Source of the DNA: Setaria digitata
Lineage: Eukaryota > Nematoda > Chromadorea > Rhabditida > Setariidae
Direction of reading: 5' to 3'
DNA: 64,000 bases
Assembly (NCBI GenBank): GCA_003640385.1
Contig: RCAB01000094.1
Span: 62,001-126,000, forward strand
Positions within the stretch are counted from its first letter, which is position 1. Each line of letters begins with the position of its first letter. Of this stretch, positions 12,273-27,066 are shown one piece after another. Both the position numbers and the translations under genes were made by a program. A model generated the notes under the pieces. The model made no database searches and was not told the DNA's origin. It saw only the letters and a list, made by a program, of their open reading frames with translations.

Positions 12273-15200
12273 GAAAAAATTTTTTTACCTCAAAACTTTG
12301 AACAACATACCTGATCATGCCATGAAGGACAGAATATATAAAAGTTCGCATGTTGAAAAATAAATTATACTGGCCAGGTATATAAAGTTTAGCATATTTC
12401 ATGCCACATAGATCATCTACATCTTGATCGAATATGCCCATTGCAAGTACAGGTAAAGATGTGAAGAATAAATTATAGAAAGCAATTAAAACCGGATTGT
12501 AAATGGACTGCAAAAAAATACCGAGATAAAATAAACATTCAGATGAAAATTATGATTTTTTAATACAAGTGAATTTAAGGGGAAAAAAAAGAAAGAGAAA
12601 GAGAGAGGAAGGAAATTAGATTATTTGCTGAAGAAATATAATAAATTTGGCATTAAAAACCTTGGAACTTTTTTAACTAAATTAGTTACTAAAGAATATG
12701 TCATGAATTAACAAGCGAAAACTGAATTATGTATTACTATTTTTTTTTTTTTTTTTGTTTTTAATCAAACTTCTGAATTTTAACAACACCTTTCAATGCA
12801 ATAAGAAAATTGATTCTGGTCATTTCCATTTAAGGTCAATCTTAAAATTACAAATTTTAAGCAATGCTTAGAATTTCTTTAAGACAAAATTAATCGACAA
12901 ATCAAACTTTAAACTTAAAGTTTGCGAAACAAAAATACTTGAAGCATGAATTAAATTCATTAATTACCTGCGCTGAATATCCACAAAAGAATGAATACCA
13001 AAAGTGTGTAAGTGTGAAGGCAAAATTTTTGTAAAAAAAATACTGCAAAAATTTTGTCATCCTAAAATAGGACCAACGACCATGTACAAGTAGAAGCCTT
13101 CGTAAATAACGAAATTGCCCGATACTGTAATCAGATGCTAGTACTGCTTGCATACCTTCTTGTCCTAAAACTTAGATATATAAATTTAAACGAAATCAAA
13201 TACTAAGAACTCTGCCTATCTTCTCTCTTTCTCCGGCATCCATCCTGTTTTCACTGTAATGATGAAATTTCAATTTGCTTCAAAACAGCAACATTTAAAT
13301 AAATTAATCAGTACAGGCAATTTGAAAGTTAAATTGCTCATATGGTCAATTTTAATCCCAAGATCTTCTCTTTCATCAGATGAAATCATTTCCACTATTG
13401 AAATTTGAGAACTACCTGAAATTCCAACACCGATATGTGCAGTTTTAATCATCGATACATCATTTGCACCATCACCAACAGCTAATGTTACCGCTTTTTT
13501 GTTTCTTTTCACCAAATCAACAACCAGTGCTTTTTGAAGCGGTGTTACACGACAACAAACCACTGCCTGCAGGGAAAATGCGAAATTTAAACTATAAAAT
13601 TTTATCCAAAATACGAAATATTTGCAAATTTAACATTTACGCGGCATTTTGCATTACTGAAAATTTGAAATTTACATGATACGCAATTTAGTTGCAAATT
13701 TAAAACATAAATGAAAAATTTTAGACTGGAAAATGTAAAATTTACACGACATAAGCAACCAATATCCAGAAATGTCCTTTCCAATTTTCTTTTCAATGCG
13801 TATGTTAAAGATGGTCCATTAATGACCAATGCATAACCTTCAGAATTTTCCCAGTCATTTGAACCAAATTGATATTGAATTTGCGCATCACTTTCTGCTT
13901 GTAAATTAAATTCATATTATCAATTTTAATAATGAATCATTTTAAAACTGTTTATTTCAAAAAAAAAAAAAAAAAAAAAGCGATTGCTTATTTTTACTAA
14001 AAAATGTTGCAGAGTGGTATGTTATATTCAGGATTACCTTAATATGATACGATTTGATATATTATGTAAAATGTATTATAAAATTTCCATTTATATACTT
14101 TTTTATTCCATATATATCAAAATGTTTCGTCGAAGTGTAAATTATTTTCAGAATGATTAAAATCGGAAATTGATTTCTTACAAAATAGAAATGAAATTGG
14201 GAATGTTATTAGCAGCAAAGACTTTATCGTTACCTCGAGGAGCATCATTAGCGTACTGTGAGGCAAGATTCACATCATCAGATAACGCATCCTGAAAAAT
14301 TCCATAAATGATAGCAAAATCATTGCATGCAATTTTGATTGGATAAGATTGTAGCAGCGAAATCAGTGGTTAATAATATGGCATTGTAGATGGAAAGTCG
14401 AAAATATGTCAGGAGAAAAAAAAAAAAAACTGCGACAAGTGAGACAACAAAAAGGATTTGGGAATTTCATTTCCTTATTTTTCCAATTATTGTTTATTAA
14501 TTTATTTACTTTTCCAAAATAAAAGTATGTTGTCAATAATTAATGCAAATAATGCCAGCAGCACAACTTAAGAAAAAAGAAAAAGAAGAAAATAATAATC
14601 AAAGCAGTAAGTAAGTCTGTTGGAAGCATTTTTGATTTCACTTGTTATTTTTTATTGAAACATATCATTTCAAATTTGTCTTTCTCCATATTTAATTGAT
14701 TCAGACTAGAGTTCACTAATGAATTACAAATTGTCAATAATTTAATGGCCCATTCATTTTTGTATTAAAGATCAATTCGACTTAACGAAGTGAAAATATT
14801 CGACTAAATTTGAAAAGACGAAAGAAAAATTTAAAGGGGGGAAAAAGTGCAACCGTACCAAATGTAAATAAATTAAATCCAGAAGACATGCATTTGTAAC
14901 GTAAATGCATCCGAAATTCCATGAAATCCAAAGCCGTTAAAGGGAAATTAAATATACTAGAAGGTAGGTTCAGGTATAATGAAGTGATTAGTGAAATGCT
15001 TCAATAGTGATTAGTAAGCTTATAGATAAACATAATCTGTAATGATTGATAATGATAAGCTTTATAAAGCGATGTGAGCTGATGTGTTACATTTACCAAC
15101 TTGCACCACCTTTAGCATTCATTATAAGGCCTTCCAATTGGCGTATGTTCACAAACCGGATGGAAATCATTCCTGGTGTATAAACAGTAATCCGTTTTAT

Positions 15201-16257
15201 GAAAGCGCCCATCCGATTTGGATTCATTCTTTTCAGCCTCTTCCACTTTGCTTATTATTTGTTGAATATAATTCATAACAGCATTTGTTTTCATAGACGA
15301 CGGCTTCAAAATGTTACAAAACCATTTTTTTATTCTCGAAAATCATTCATCACTTATCATTTTTCTTTCCCTCCTAATACCACGATCATCATTTGGATAG
15401 TTATTATGTTCACGACATAATACACATAATAATAATTACTATTATTTCTTTCTTCTTTGTACTTTATAAATATTTCGATGAATATTGTTGTAAAGATTTC
15501 ATTTTTCCAGAAATAACCACATAATATTTTCCTTTTTTTTTTTTTATTTTTCTTCTCTGATATAGCAAAACAAAATTAAAAAAAAAAAAAAAATTGGTTT
15601 ATGGTTTGAAATCATCACTTTGCTTATGTGTTCAAAAGAAGCAAAGAAATTAGTAAACAGAAGTAATTATGCCACAAGTTTAAATAAAAAATTTACTGGG
15701 CCAAGTGTTTGTTCAATTCGTCGTCGTATATCCTTCAGCTGAATTTCAACTTCATGTTCGGTCTCACCATCGATAACGAAGACTTCTCGAAGATCTTCTG
15801 TTAACAGATGACACGAATAGCCGATATTAATTGCTGTTTCCTAAATATCTCAAATACAATGTTTTCTTGCTCTCTTAACCTTGTTAGCATAAATTCAAAA
15901 ATTTTCTCAAACATTATCTTACCTGTTTGTCACCCGTCAAAATCCAAATTTTAATATTAGCACGAGCGAGTTCTGCTATCGTATCGGGAACACCATCTTG
16001 AAGTTTATCCTCAATTGCGGTAGCTCCCAGAAGTATCATCTCCTGTTCTAGTTCATCATAAACTTGATCAAGTTGTTCTTGACGATTTGTCATTGCAAGA
16101 GCAGCTTTTTTTTGTCGTTCCTTAAATAACAGCAAAAAGAAAATGACAATTATATTTTAAATAATTTAAAAATCACTTTTGTCTTTTTCCTCAAGAATAT
16201 TAATGATTAATTGAAATCAAAACTCGATTTTTGTCCTATAAGTAATTACAAATATGT

Positions 16258-16321
<64 letters not shown>

Positions 16322-16943
16322 AATATATATTATTATATATATAATAACTAACTTACATGCCAGTTATTAAAAACATCAACGCTAATTTTCTTATATGCTA
16401 AGCATAGTGTTCGTAAGCCATCAGCAGCAAATTTATCGAGATGTTGGATAGTTGTGTTTTTTAGTAACGGTGTAGTATCATGCGATATCCTGAATATACA
16501 AATAAATAAAGTACGATATTTTTCAAATAAAAAAACAAAAAAAAAATTGAAGAATTTAATTTGAAATATGCATAAAAGCAAAATAATAATGTCAGAAAAA
16601 TCTTGAAAAAGGGATGAAGAAAAGGGGACGTGGAAAAAGTAATCCGCTAGTAAAACAAAAATTTTTTTACTTTAATCTAATTGAAAATCTACAAGAAAAA
16701 AAAATATATTTCTCAAGTCCATCTATAACCCAATGTAATGGATGAGAAAAATTATTCAAAAAACAAAAATTAGCAAGAATTATTTCGAAATTAAAACTTT
16801 AATACCTGTCAATTATTATTGTATCAGCACCTTTACAATAAAGTATTAATTCACCCATAGGATTTCTAACAATTACTGACATTCGCTTCCTGACGTTATT
16901 GAAGTCAAGGATTGCCAATAAATCATATACCTTTAAAAAATTA

Positions 16944-16974
<31 letters not shown>

Positions 16975-19900
16975 CTGAACTTGTTGTTTGGCTGTCCATT
17001 GATAAATAACAAATTTTTTGAGATCAACTTTACAAATATTTAGAAAAAGGAAAAGAAAAAACCTCTTCGCAGCCATCCACTTCCAATGTGATAGTTTGAG
17101 CCGTACGAGATTTAAAAACATATCCGAAATTCCGTGCAGCAGATGTAAGAGCAGCTTCATCCGGACTTTGTGCTTGATATTCTAAGCGACCATTCTTTTC
17201 TTCAGGCATAGAAGTATGACAAAGGGCCAAAAGTCGCCAAAATTCTGTTACCTTAATACTGATAATATTAATATTGACAGTATTGACTGATATTATCCAT
17301 AGTTACAGGAAAGTGAAAAAGTGTGAAAAAAAAAAAGTTGAATCAGAATAGAGATTCAAATAAACTATGAGAAAATTAATTTTAAAAGAAAAAAAAATTT
17401 ATGAAAAAAAGAAAAATTAGCCATTACTTCGTGAAGTCCTTCAGTAGTATCTTTCAATAATGTATGATCATAAAATTTGAAATTTGGCTCGTACCAGGGA
17501 TTTTTCGAAAAATCAATCGTCGATGTCTTCTGTAAACAATAAATGCATCAAACACTAATTAAGCACCATTGGAAATAATTTGCAAAATTCTCATTAGACA
17601 TAACCCATAAGCTAAGTAATATATCTACATGATTACATTTTGAATTTATTTTATAAAAATAAAATTCCTCCACAATTTCATATATGTTAGAATGCGCAGC
17701 AAGTAAGCACACTAAACTGTGATATCAGAATGATAACATTCATTTCAAATGATATCATTCCTCAACAACCACTAAACAAAACTTCTTCAACAATCATAAA
17801 TTCCACAACAACACAAACCTCTGTTACGTCAACAATTTCACCATTTTCATCATATACATCACCATAACTATGTCCATTAATTGAGCACTTCCTAAATATC
17901 ATTGTATTTTGTGTTAAGGTTCCTGTCTTATCACTGAATATATATTGAACTTGTCCTAATTCTTCGTTTAGCGTAGTGGTACGTGCATGTGCAGCGATAT
18001 CACCCTGAAAAAAAAAAGAGAAAAAAGAAAAGATGAAAAATTTGTGATGATGAAAATCTGAATTATAATTGACAATTAAATTTGGAATAGAAATTATAAT
18101 TGACAATTAAATTTGAAACAGAAATTATAATAGTTAAATTTGCAATGATATGCCAGTAGATTAAGATTGATAAACATATCTTTTTATAATACATTTCAGT
18201 ATCGGAATTGATCCATATCGAATGAACAAATCGTATAATTTCAACACTGCAATATTTCTATAGTTTTAAAGCAGATGATTTTAAAACAGCTTTTTGAACT
18301 TTAATAATTTGCAATGATTGATAAAATAATAAGAAAAAGGCAAATTAAACTGAATAAAACCATTAAATCAAAACTTTTTTTTATGTATTAAAAGATTAGT
18401 TAGGAATATTATTTAAGTATTAAATAATTTCTAAATAATTCAAAAAATAGAAAAAAGACGAAAAATGTGCGCTTAAAATAATAACATTTTAAATAAAAAC
18501 TAGAATGTAGCAGAATTTTACCTCACATAGAGTGAAATGGGCACAACAGTATTGAGCAAGATCAGATATGAAAAGAACATGAAAAAAGATATAATAGCAA
18601 TTTGCACCAGTGATTGTTGCTCTTGATTTGGAATAATTAAACTATTCCAATTTAAATAAACACTAAAATAACTTTCAATAGTCCATTCTCGAATTCCACA
18701 TAAAATAGTACAAATAAGACATATTGCTATTAAAAATATAACGATCTGAAAAATCAACATACTAATCTCTTTAAATATTATGAGCAATTTAATAATGCCA
18801 TGAGAAATTCCAATTTTGATGCAAAAATAAGAATAACCTTATTTAAATAATGATAAAGAGTTTAATTTTTTGCTATCATACTGAAATGTTCTATTAAAAA
18901 AAAAAAAAAAATCAAAAAGAAGAAATAAACTTACACCCATAATTAAAATATTGAGGAAACGATCCAAACTTGTTCTTTTACACTTTGTTTTTCCGCTATT
19001 CATCATTAATTTGGTATCTTTTCCTGAAATTATAGCAAAATAACTCTATAATTTATCCACATTTTTTTGCACCATACAGAGAGATAATTATTCATTTAAT
19101 GAGCAAAGTAATTTTGAATAAAACTACCTGCAAATATTACAACACCATAGCACCAACGTGTATTTCGAAGTACGCAACCTCTCAGTAAAGTTTGCCCATT
19201 ATCAAGCGGTAAAACAGTACCATTGTAATGTAATCTTCCCTCAAATTGGTTCAGTTTATTATTTGGCAATTCGCAATGAATTTTTCCTGAAAGATCGGAT
19301 ATTAATTTTTTTTTTTTTGTTATTTTCATATTAATTACTTTTTTTATCTCATTTTTTCCTTTTTTTTTTTTGTATTTTGTTCTATTTTTTTCTTTTTGGA
19401 GAAAGTCGCTTTATATCAAAAATCTATGGAAAATTATTATTTGAAGCATATCTTTAATTACAGCAATTTTTGTGATAATTTAGTAGGAAATCAATCAAAA
19501 TAAGCTCTAATTACAAATTTAAAAAAAAAAAAAAAGAGAGAGAGAGAGAAAAAAAGAACCTTTAAATTCACTTATTTGCAGCAATTTGTCACCCATAACG
19601 AATGTTTCCGGCAAAGCTTGTCGAACTTTCAGATTTGTCTCGCCATCAAGTTCTGCAGTTTCGATATAGCATAAGCCATGAGGTTCAGATGTTGATAACA
19701 AAAGTAAATCAGCCTGAAAAAAAAAGTGGCATTGTGGAAGTAAATGAAATTTGTTGTCCAGCAAAATGAAAAAAAAAATTTATGCTATTATAATAATCTA
19801 CTCCTTCTCTTTTTTTTTTTTTTCTTGTGCAATCATTCGTCAATTTCTTTAAAAACTTTTAAAAGCATACATAATACAATTGGAAGTTTTCTAATTTTAT

Positions 19901-21412
19901 AGTAAAAATTCATCATTTAATTTCATAATAAATTCTCCATTAAAATGCATACAAGTTTATACCAAAATTTTCTTCTTTTTTTTTTTCTTAATTTGAAATA
20001 TGCTAAGAAATGAATAACATTATTTTGATAATATCAAGAAAAAAAAAAAAAAAACTTACTGCAACAAATTGATTATTTTCCATACGTATAATATCACCAA
20101 CTTTAACATTCATCCATTTTTCTCCAATTAGCTGTCCATTTCTGACAACATACGAAATTCGATTATTTACTTGACTATCACTTCGATGTCTTTGCTAAAA
20201 TTCATTAAAAACATTTAGCTTATCCTACAACATCCATATTTTCTTATCAAATATGATCCCATATTTACTATAGTCCTCATTAATTTAACAAATAAAATAT
20301 TGTATTTATTGAAAATTTAGGAAAAATAGATTGAAAAATTTCTCATCCATTTCATAATTCATCTAATAATCTTTCTTATTTCATTCAAGATAATTAAAAA
20401 ACAAAAATCCTTTTTTCCCTTTGAAGTGAGAAGGATTTTTGTTTAATTTTTCTTATTTTTTAACAGACTAACAATATCATCATAGGCGTCTTTGGCAGCA
20501 CTAAATGCAAGCACAACAAATAATGGAATAGCAGTTGAATACCATACAATTGAACTAATCCACGGTATAAGCTGTAACGATGAAATGGAAAGTTTTGACT
20601 AGAAAGAAAATATATTTTAAAAAAAAAAAGCTTATCAATAGTTTGAGCTTATCAGCAGTTTAAAAAAAAAAAAAAAAAAAAAAAACAAATACATTATTAA
20701 ATGGTACATGTATATCATAATAATGTCATAAAATAGTCGTAAAAATAAATAAAACTAAAGTTAGAAGGAAGAAAGGAGAGTAAGATAACTGCTTCAACTT
20801 ATTTTCAATATAATTTTGCGCTAAAATTGAATAATTTTTTAATTCATTAACTTACTTGCAAAATCATGAGTACCAAAAAATAAAAATTAGCAAGACGTTG
20901 AAATTGCTCCAACAGATTAAGGGGAATAAATGTGATCAGATTATATTTTGAGGTTCGTATATAATTATCCTGCAGAAAAAAAAAAAAAAAAAAATTTAAA
21001 AATATGCAATTTTCCATTTTTTTTTTCTCTTTCTTTTTTTTTTGGCCGGAAAGAGAAAAAGAAAAGTTTTTATTTTTATTTTTTAAACATTTTAATGAAT
21101 ACAAACAGCATATTTGAATTGTTCATTAAATTCGCGATCATTCGCCCGTAAAATGCGTTCCAGAACAGATTCCGTAAATTGATTATTTCCATCTGAATTA
21201 TGTTTCCTGTTTGAATTTGTTGAGCTACGGCAAGTGAGCAAGGCGAATGAAGACATCCACCAGCCGTTTAAAAACGACTTTTTGGAAGATTTGACTGCTA
21301 CGTCTGGCCGAACATTCGGCAGGTACTCTGAATTATCAGCCATCATAATCAGTGTTATCATTAGCAATAGTTCCAACAACAACAACAACAATATCCGCGT
21401 TGTTCTGTTCAT
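9709..21412 (-). CDS. P4-type ATPase, phospholipid flippase, ATP8B class (tat-2/tat-3/tat-4 group)
   Basis: Flips aminophospholipids to the cytosolic leaflet. Exons in transcript order: 21412-21107, 20969-20856, 20571-20473, 20194-20060, 19713-19560, 19286-19128, 19023-18935, 18745-18522, 18246-~18180, 18004-17819, 17529-17428, 17251-17063, 16930-16806, 16489-16357, 16120-15923, 15840-15697, 14291-14234, 13894-13746, 13566-13416, 13164-12968, 12507-12311, 11869-11640, 11353-11113, 10963-10817, 10728-10620, 10391-10200, 9987-9709. Motifs: ANDREFN and NYIRTSKYN (P4 N-terminus), DGET near residue 241, PISL in M4, phosphorylated Asp in DKTGTLT near 475, KGADT near 641, [15 protein letters not shown] near 908. 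Ten membrane segments are expected. RSGYAFSHQ after M10 is typical of ATP8B rather than ATP8A. About 1457 residues against about 1250 for human ATP8B1, the excess being a polar C-tail of about 190 residues. All junctions keep phase except exon 9 to 10. TTTTAG sits right before the ATG; the second Met of MMADNSEY (21343) is an alternative start. Confidence 0.93.
16265..16316. repeat. (TA)n microsatellite
   Basis: About 26 perfect TA dinucleotides, in the P4-ATPase intron about 40 bases past the donor of the exon ending at 16357. Probably polymorphic in length. Confidence 0.9.
18061..18145. repeat. 31-bp intronic tandem repeat, about 2.7 copies
   Basis: A 31-base unit starting AATTATAATTGACAATTAAA begins at 18061, 18092 and 18123. 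Copies differ at a few bases and the third is partial. It lies in the P4-ATPase intron whose flanking exons do not match in phase. Confidence 0.8.
19536..19549. repeat. (GA)7 microsatellite beside a donor site
   Basis: Seven GA dinucleotides preceded by an A15 run, ten bases past the end of the P4-ATPase exon that ends at 19560. A similar imperfect GA run lies at about 21593-21613, in the 5' region of the same gene. Confidence 0.85.
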
Positions 21413-24400
21413 TCTAAAACAGAAAAGAAAAGAGGAATGAAAAAGTTGAAAAAATGACAAAAAAAAAAATTAAGGATATGATATAAAAAGTAATCAAAAA
21501 AACTCTTATATCTAGCTAGAGAAGATCATTCTAAGACCCTTATTAAATTACTAATTAATTTAATTAATTAACTCTAATAAGTGTCATATCACAGAGAGAG
21601 AGCGAGAGAGAGAGGAAAAAAAAAAAAAAAAAAGATAACTGACTTTATCATTTTTTAATTAATTATTAAAATATTAAAAAAGGAAAAAACGAAATTTGGA
21701 AGGAAATTTTTATAACTTCTTTCAATTATCTTCTACATCATTATCATGCTTCTTTACTTTTTTTTTTCTTTTTTGTTATTGATAAATTTTTTAGACTGTA
21801 CCGAATGAGAAGTAATTCCGCTGTACACCAACCCATCCGCCATCCACGTGTTAGTCGCGTCACTCCCTAATTATGCACTGGAAAAAAAAAAAAAAAAAAA
21901 AAAAAATTTTTTTGAAATATTTCTCGACATTAATCCAGCACAGGATAAAACAGAGTAAAAACTGGAAAATGGAAGAAATCACAAATGACATCTATTTTTA
22001 CGTTATCAAAAAATGAGTCAATTGTTTGTTAATTTATATTAATTTAATCAGTCCTTTTTTTTCTTCTTTCTTTTGTTTTTTTTTTTTTTTGTATGAGCAA
22101 AATTTTGCAATTCTAAGAATTATTATACATGATTGAAAATAATCACATTTAAATTCTGTTAAATTTAATCTAAGTTGATTTAATCGAGATGAAATATATG
22201 ATTGGTCCTATAAATGAATAGAATTCAAAAGTTGTCGAGAACTAGAACAAAACTAATCCTAAAGGTATATGCAATAAATTCTAAAAGGAGAAAAATAAAA
22301 TCCCATAGTGACCAGTTTTTTGATTTAAAAATCGATGTATAAAAAAAAAAAAATGTTAACCAATAAGTGTTTACTTTCATTCAAGACATACAGTGATTCA
22401 TTAAAAATTTATTCAGTTTTTCTTAAAGTTTCCTAATTCCATTTCATTTACAGTCACGTTTCACGCCTTTCACGTATATTACGTTACGCATACTTGAGTC
22501 ATGTAAGATTGAAATTAATGTTTCATGTTAACAAATCAATAGAATTTATACAGTTATCTGCACCAACGATTGCTAGAATGCGAAAATTTATCATTTCTTA
22601 TCTATTTATTTTACTGTTAATCATTGTCAAATTCATTTATTGATAATCAAATACTTCTAATCAAACAAGAAACAAAAAAATAAAAGAAAAAAAAAAAGAA
22701 ATATTTCATGAAGAGTTGGCACATTGTGAAAATTTCATATCAAACTGATAAATAATGCAACAGTCATCTATTTCAATAAAACGCAATCTGTTGAAACCTT
22801 TTTTTCCTTTTAAAAATATCTAAAGTATTGAAAAAAGAAACAAAAAAAAAAATTCTATTAAGTGTATTAGTTAGTAGGTAGCAAAATTTTTTCATTAAGG
22901 AAAAAAAAAGAGGAGAGAAAGTAATGCGGTAAAATGAAATGGATGAAAATGATGTAAATGAATATTAATGAGCGAAATGGCGGAGAACAGTATTGCTAAT
23001 GAAGTGAATAAAATTTGGAAAATTGAAAATTAAGTGATAAGCATTTGTGAAAATTGATTTTGTTATTGAAATACACATAGGTAATTAAATAATTCTGATA
23101 TCTTTAATAATTTTGGCTTGCTGCCGTGGGAATTTAATTTCTATCAAACCAACCAAACGAATACCTATTTGTCAATATAAATTTTATAAACATGACATAT
23201 GAACGAAGTTGTAGCTTAATGAAGAAGGAGAAACGAAATTAAAATTAGGATAGAACGAAGTATGAAATTAAATCATTAAATAGTATGATACAACAACGAT
23301 CACTTCACTATAAAGAGAAAAAAATAATGAGAAATTACAATCAAAAAAATGGGTTGAAGTAATTAAGTTCCCACATCGAAATAACAAAATTGGTAATTAA
23401 TATTCTTTTTTTTTGTTTCATCCATGACTTAATAATAATTTAGTAGCAACATAGTAAATTAAAACATTGTAAAATTAAACAGTCAAATATGACAAACGTG
23501 GAAGAGTGAAATAACATTACTTTTACTACAAGGAGGAATATTTTATTCAATTAAAGCAATTATACCAAATTAGTAATACTGCTAAATAAACAATAAATAA
23601 ACGAGTAAACAAACAAAAAACAATTACAGTAAGTACAAGATTATCAGAAATGCTTCCCTTCTTCTCTATTTCCATCTCTGATATTCCACGTTAAATACGT
23701 TTACTGATAACTTATTATCAATTATTACTGATCATAAATCATTAGACTGGAAACGGAAATGAAAATAAAACCGTCCACAAGTTTTACACCTGTGATTTTT
23801 CGTCTATTTACAGAAGACACATGCAATGAATAGGAGAAGATGGCGGTGTATCCTCCGCCTCCCGCATTTTTTCTACCCCGTAAACCCCGTATTCCTTTCT
23901 CCCCGTCTTTTTCCAAAACTATAAACATTTCTTTTCCGCTATCAACAACTACCGAAAGCATCTAACAATATGATGCTTCTTTACAGTCAACTATGGACAT
24001 TTTCTGTTTACCAATACGTATATTACATGTAACATTTATACATAAAAATTATATCATATGTAATTAATTTAATTACACATTGAAATCTGGAATATATGTG
24101 CACCATATCAATTAAATATAGATCATAATAATATTGTGAAAAATAACTTATAAAAGCTTGTACAGCAGTATAAGAGCTGGTGTTATCATTATCATTTCTA
24201 TCAAAATTCCACACTGACAATATCTTGTTTTGTGAAAGCTACTTTTCCCCTCCCACTTTCTCCCTGTCTTCTTCCGGATTTATCCCACCATTCTGAATCT
24301 AGCTCCCCCGCCTCCTCCCAGATTTATGTCGCTTTCCTCATTTCACTTCATTCCGGCACAATATTTCTCGACATTATATGAACAAATATTCGGGATCATA

Positions 24401-27035
24401 CTGTATTAACATTATCTACCGATTGTACTTGAAAAGTATACACAAGCAATAATATAATAAACGATATCAACATATTTATTATTATTGAAAAGCTATCAAC
24501 TCATATGAGCAAACAAATACGATCAGTTGAATATCCAATTAAATTGGATAGGCTGATCAGCTGGTGTAATAATATCATTTACTGAAAATAAAATTGGGTG
24601 ATTGTTAGACGAATAAAAATGTGAAATTTATTTGGAAATGATAAGAATCGTTATCAGTTGTTCATTATTCAAATAATATATCAATTGCTGTTGCTGATGC
24701 TGCAAAAGAAAAAAAAAAAGAAGAAGAAAAATCAAATAAGCCAGGAAAAAGGGTAAATTTTAATTGCGAAATAAATGAAGCAAAAGGAATAAATAATTTT
24801 AAGTTTCAAAAATAGCAACATATTGCAATTAGGAAAGTGTTTAGCGAAAATAAAAAGAAAAAATAAGAGAATAGCGAGCAGCTGAGTTACACTGATTTGA
24901 TAGAAAAAATTAGGTTTTGCAAAAAAAAGAAAAAAAGTAAATTTACACGGCTATATTAAAGTTTTATAAAAATTTCATGACAATAAATTTAAGAAATTCA
25001 GAAATGCAGCAGAAAAATATTTTTAAGAGACAACCTACAGTGAGATCCTTTATTCATAATATTTGGTAGTTTAATTTGCTATAAAAGATACTTAATTATT
25101 GCACCAGAAAATTGAAAAATTTATCAGTGAATTAAGAATTGTCCCGCTTTTATGAGAAATTTAAGCATTATGGCAAATATCTTCTACAGCGTAATAATAG
25201 TAATAATAATTGATTGTGAAAATTTAACTAAAATATGCAAATAATTTATTTTCTTTTATTTTATTTCGTACAATCTTTTTCTTTGAATAACTATACTTTA
25301 AATGCTGATAAATTGCCAGTTTTTTTTTTCTATATCTTAAAATAAGCATTACGATAATTAATAATTGATCACGATAAAATACGAATATAAAGCAGTAGCA
25401 TAAATTAATAACTAATAATGTTTCATTTTCCCATTTCCGTAGAAATAGTTTGCCTTATTGAAAATTATATTTCACTTTTTTTCTTCGTTTGCTATAGCCT
25501 ATAAATCAACTAATACAATTTTTTTTTTAATGTCTTTTATATTATTTTAACAGATTACATTATAAATAAATATAAACGAATGTATTAGACAACAAAAACA
25601 AAAAGAAAAAAAAAAAAAAAGGAAAATTCCAAGTATTTTAGTAAAGTAATATTATCCTTTGTAAACGGATGATTTAATTTGCATGATTTAAAAAATGAAA
25701 AGGAAAAAAAAGGACATTTTATTAGCTGCAGCGTAGGTTATTTAAAAAGATATTTTCAATAATCATTATAATACGTTTATTTTGATGCAAGAAAAGGCAA
25801 AAAAAGAAAAAGGAAAACTAAAATATGAAAAAATAAAAAAAAAAACAATGTATGATAAAAGTATGGAAAAATTAAAATTCTTAAGAACAGAAAAAAAAAA
25901 AAAAAACTTTTCAAAAGCATAAAAAAGGAAAGAGGAAAAAGGTATATATGATAATAATAAAATTACTGCTTATTTTAATGGATAATATATTTTATATGCT
26001 TTTTCCCCCCTTCCTTTTTTCACTTATTTATTTATTCCTTTATGCGCTGCATATATTTCGTACATAATTAGATTTCACAGAAAAAAGAAAAAGAAAATTT
26101 TTTTTTTCTTTTGTAAAACAAATAAAAAAAAATGATGCAATAGTGGTAGAAAATGCGCATGATTTATATTTCTGTATGGAATAAATGCAATGATTTTTAA
26201 ATATTTCATTCTTGAAATAAAATAAAAAAAAAAAAAAAAAAAAAAAGAAGGTGTCTTAAATGTGGTTAAAACTGAACACCTTGTTATATAATTCGAGCAT
26301 TGAAAAGTAAGCAAGAAGGTAAGAAAGGTATGGATTCGTAAACTTCAGCATTATAATATAGCATTAAATATTGCACTCTTAAGAAAATATGTTAGGATGT
26401 ATAAAAAGGATTACTGAAAACGCTATATCTGACTAGTAATTATTCATTTACAGTAAATTAAAGAATACTAGTTTACAATTTGCTATATTAGGATTTTTTC
26501 ATGAAGTCCTAATGAAATAACCGGAATAGACCAGCTTGCGTGATTTCTAAAAACGAATAAATAGCATAAAAGACGTTTAATATTGAAACAGTTCAAAATC
26601 TGTTGTTTTTCCTTTTTTTTTCTTTTTTTTTTTTTGTTTTGAAAACTCTGTTCTGCAAATTGATTATAGCAAGTTTAAGGAAATGTGAGCAATGATATTA
26701 ATTAAAAAAGAAACAGCGAAAAGGTGAGATAAAGTTATTGAAAGATAAAATTGTAGCAAAGATATATTTGATGCTGTTATGATAAATGGGATTAAATATA
26801 CTGAGGGAAAGGAACTTAATTAATTACTGAATTAATAAATAAAATTGTGGCTTTTGTCTTAAGCACGAAGCATTTTATCAAAATCATAGAGAATGAGAGA
26901 GATGTTGAAAATTAATGCTTACTAAAAGGGAAACCTAGCAACAAACAAACAAAACTTTTTAATTATCATGTACACACTTGTTTATTCTATGCTCAAACAA
27001 ATAAGCAAAAAATAATTTATTCGTTTAACCTTTCA

Positions 27036-27066
<31 letters not shown>

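Noticed and set aside
16265..16316. TA run considered as part of a transposon target or hairpin element
   Set aside because: A plain dinucleotide microsatellite with no terminal repeats or coding around it.
26075..26314. Minus frame ending in poly-Phe
   Set aside because: Homopolymer artefact in AT-rich non-coding DNA.
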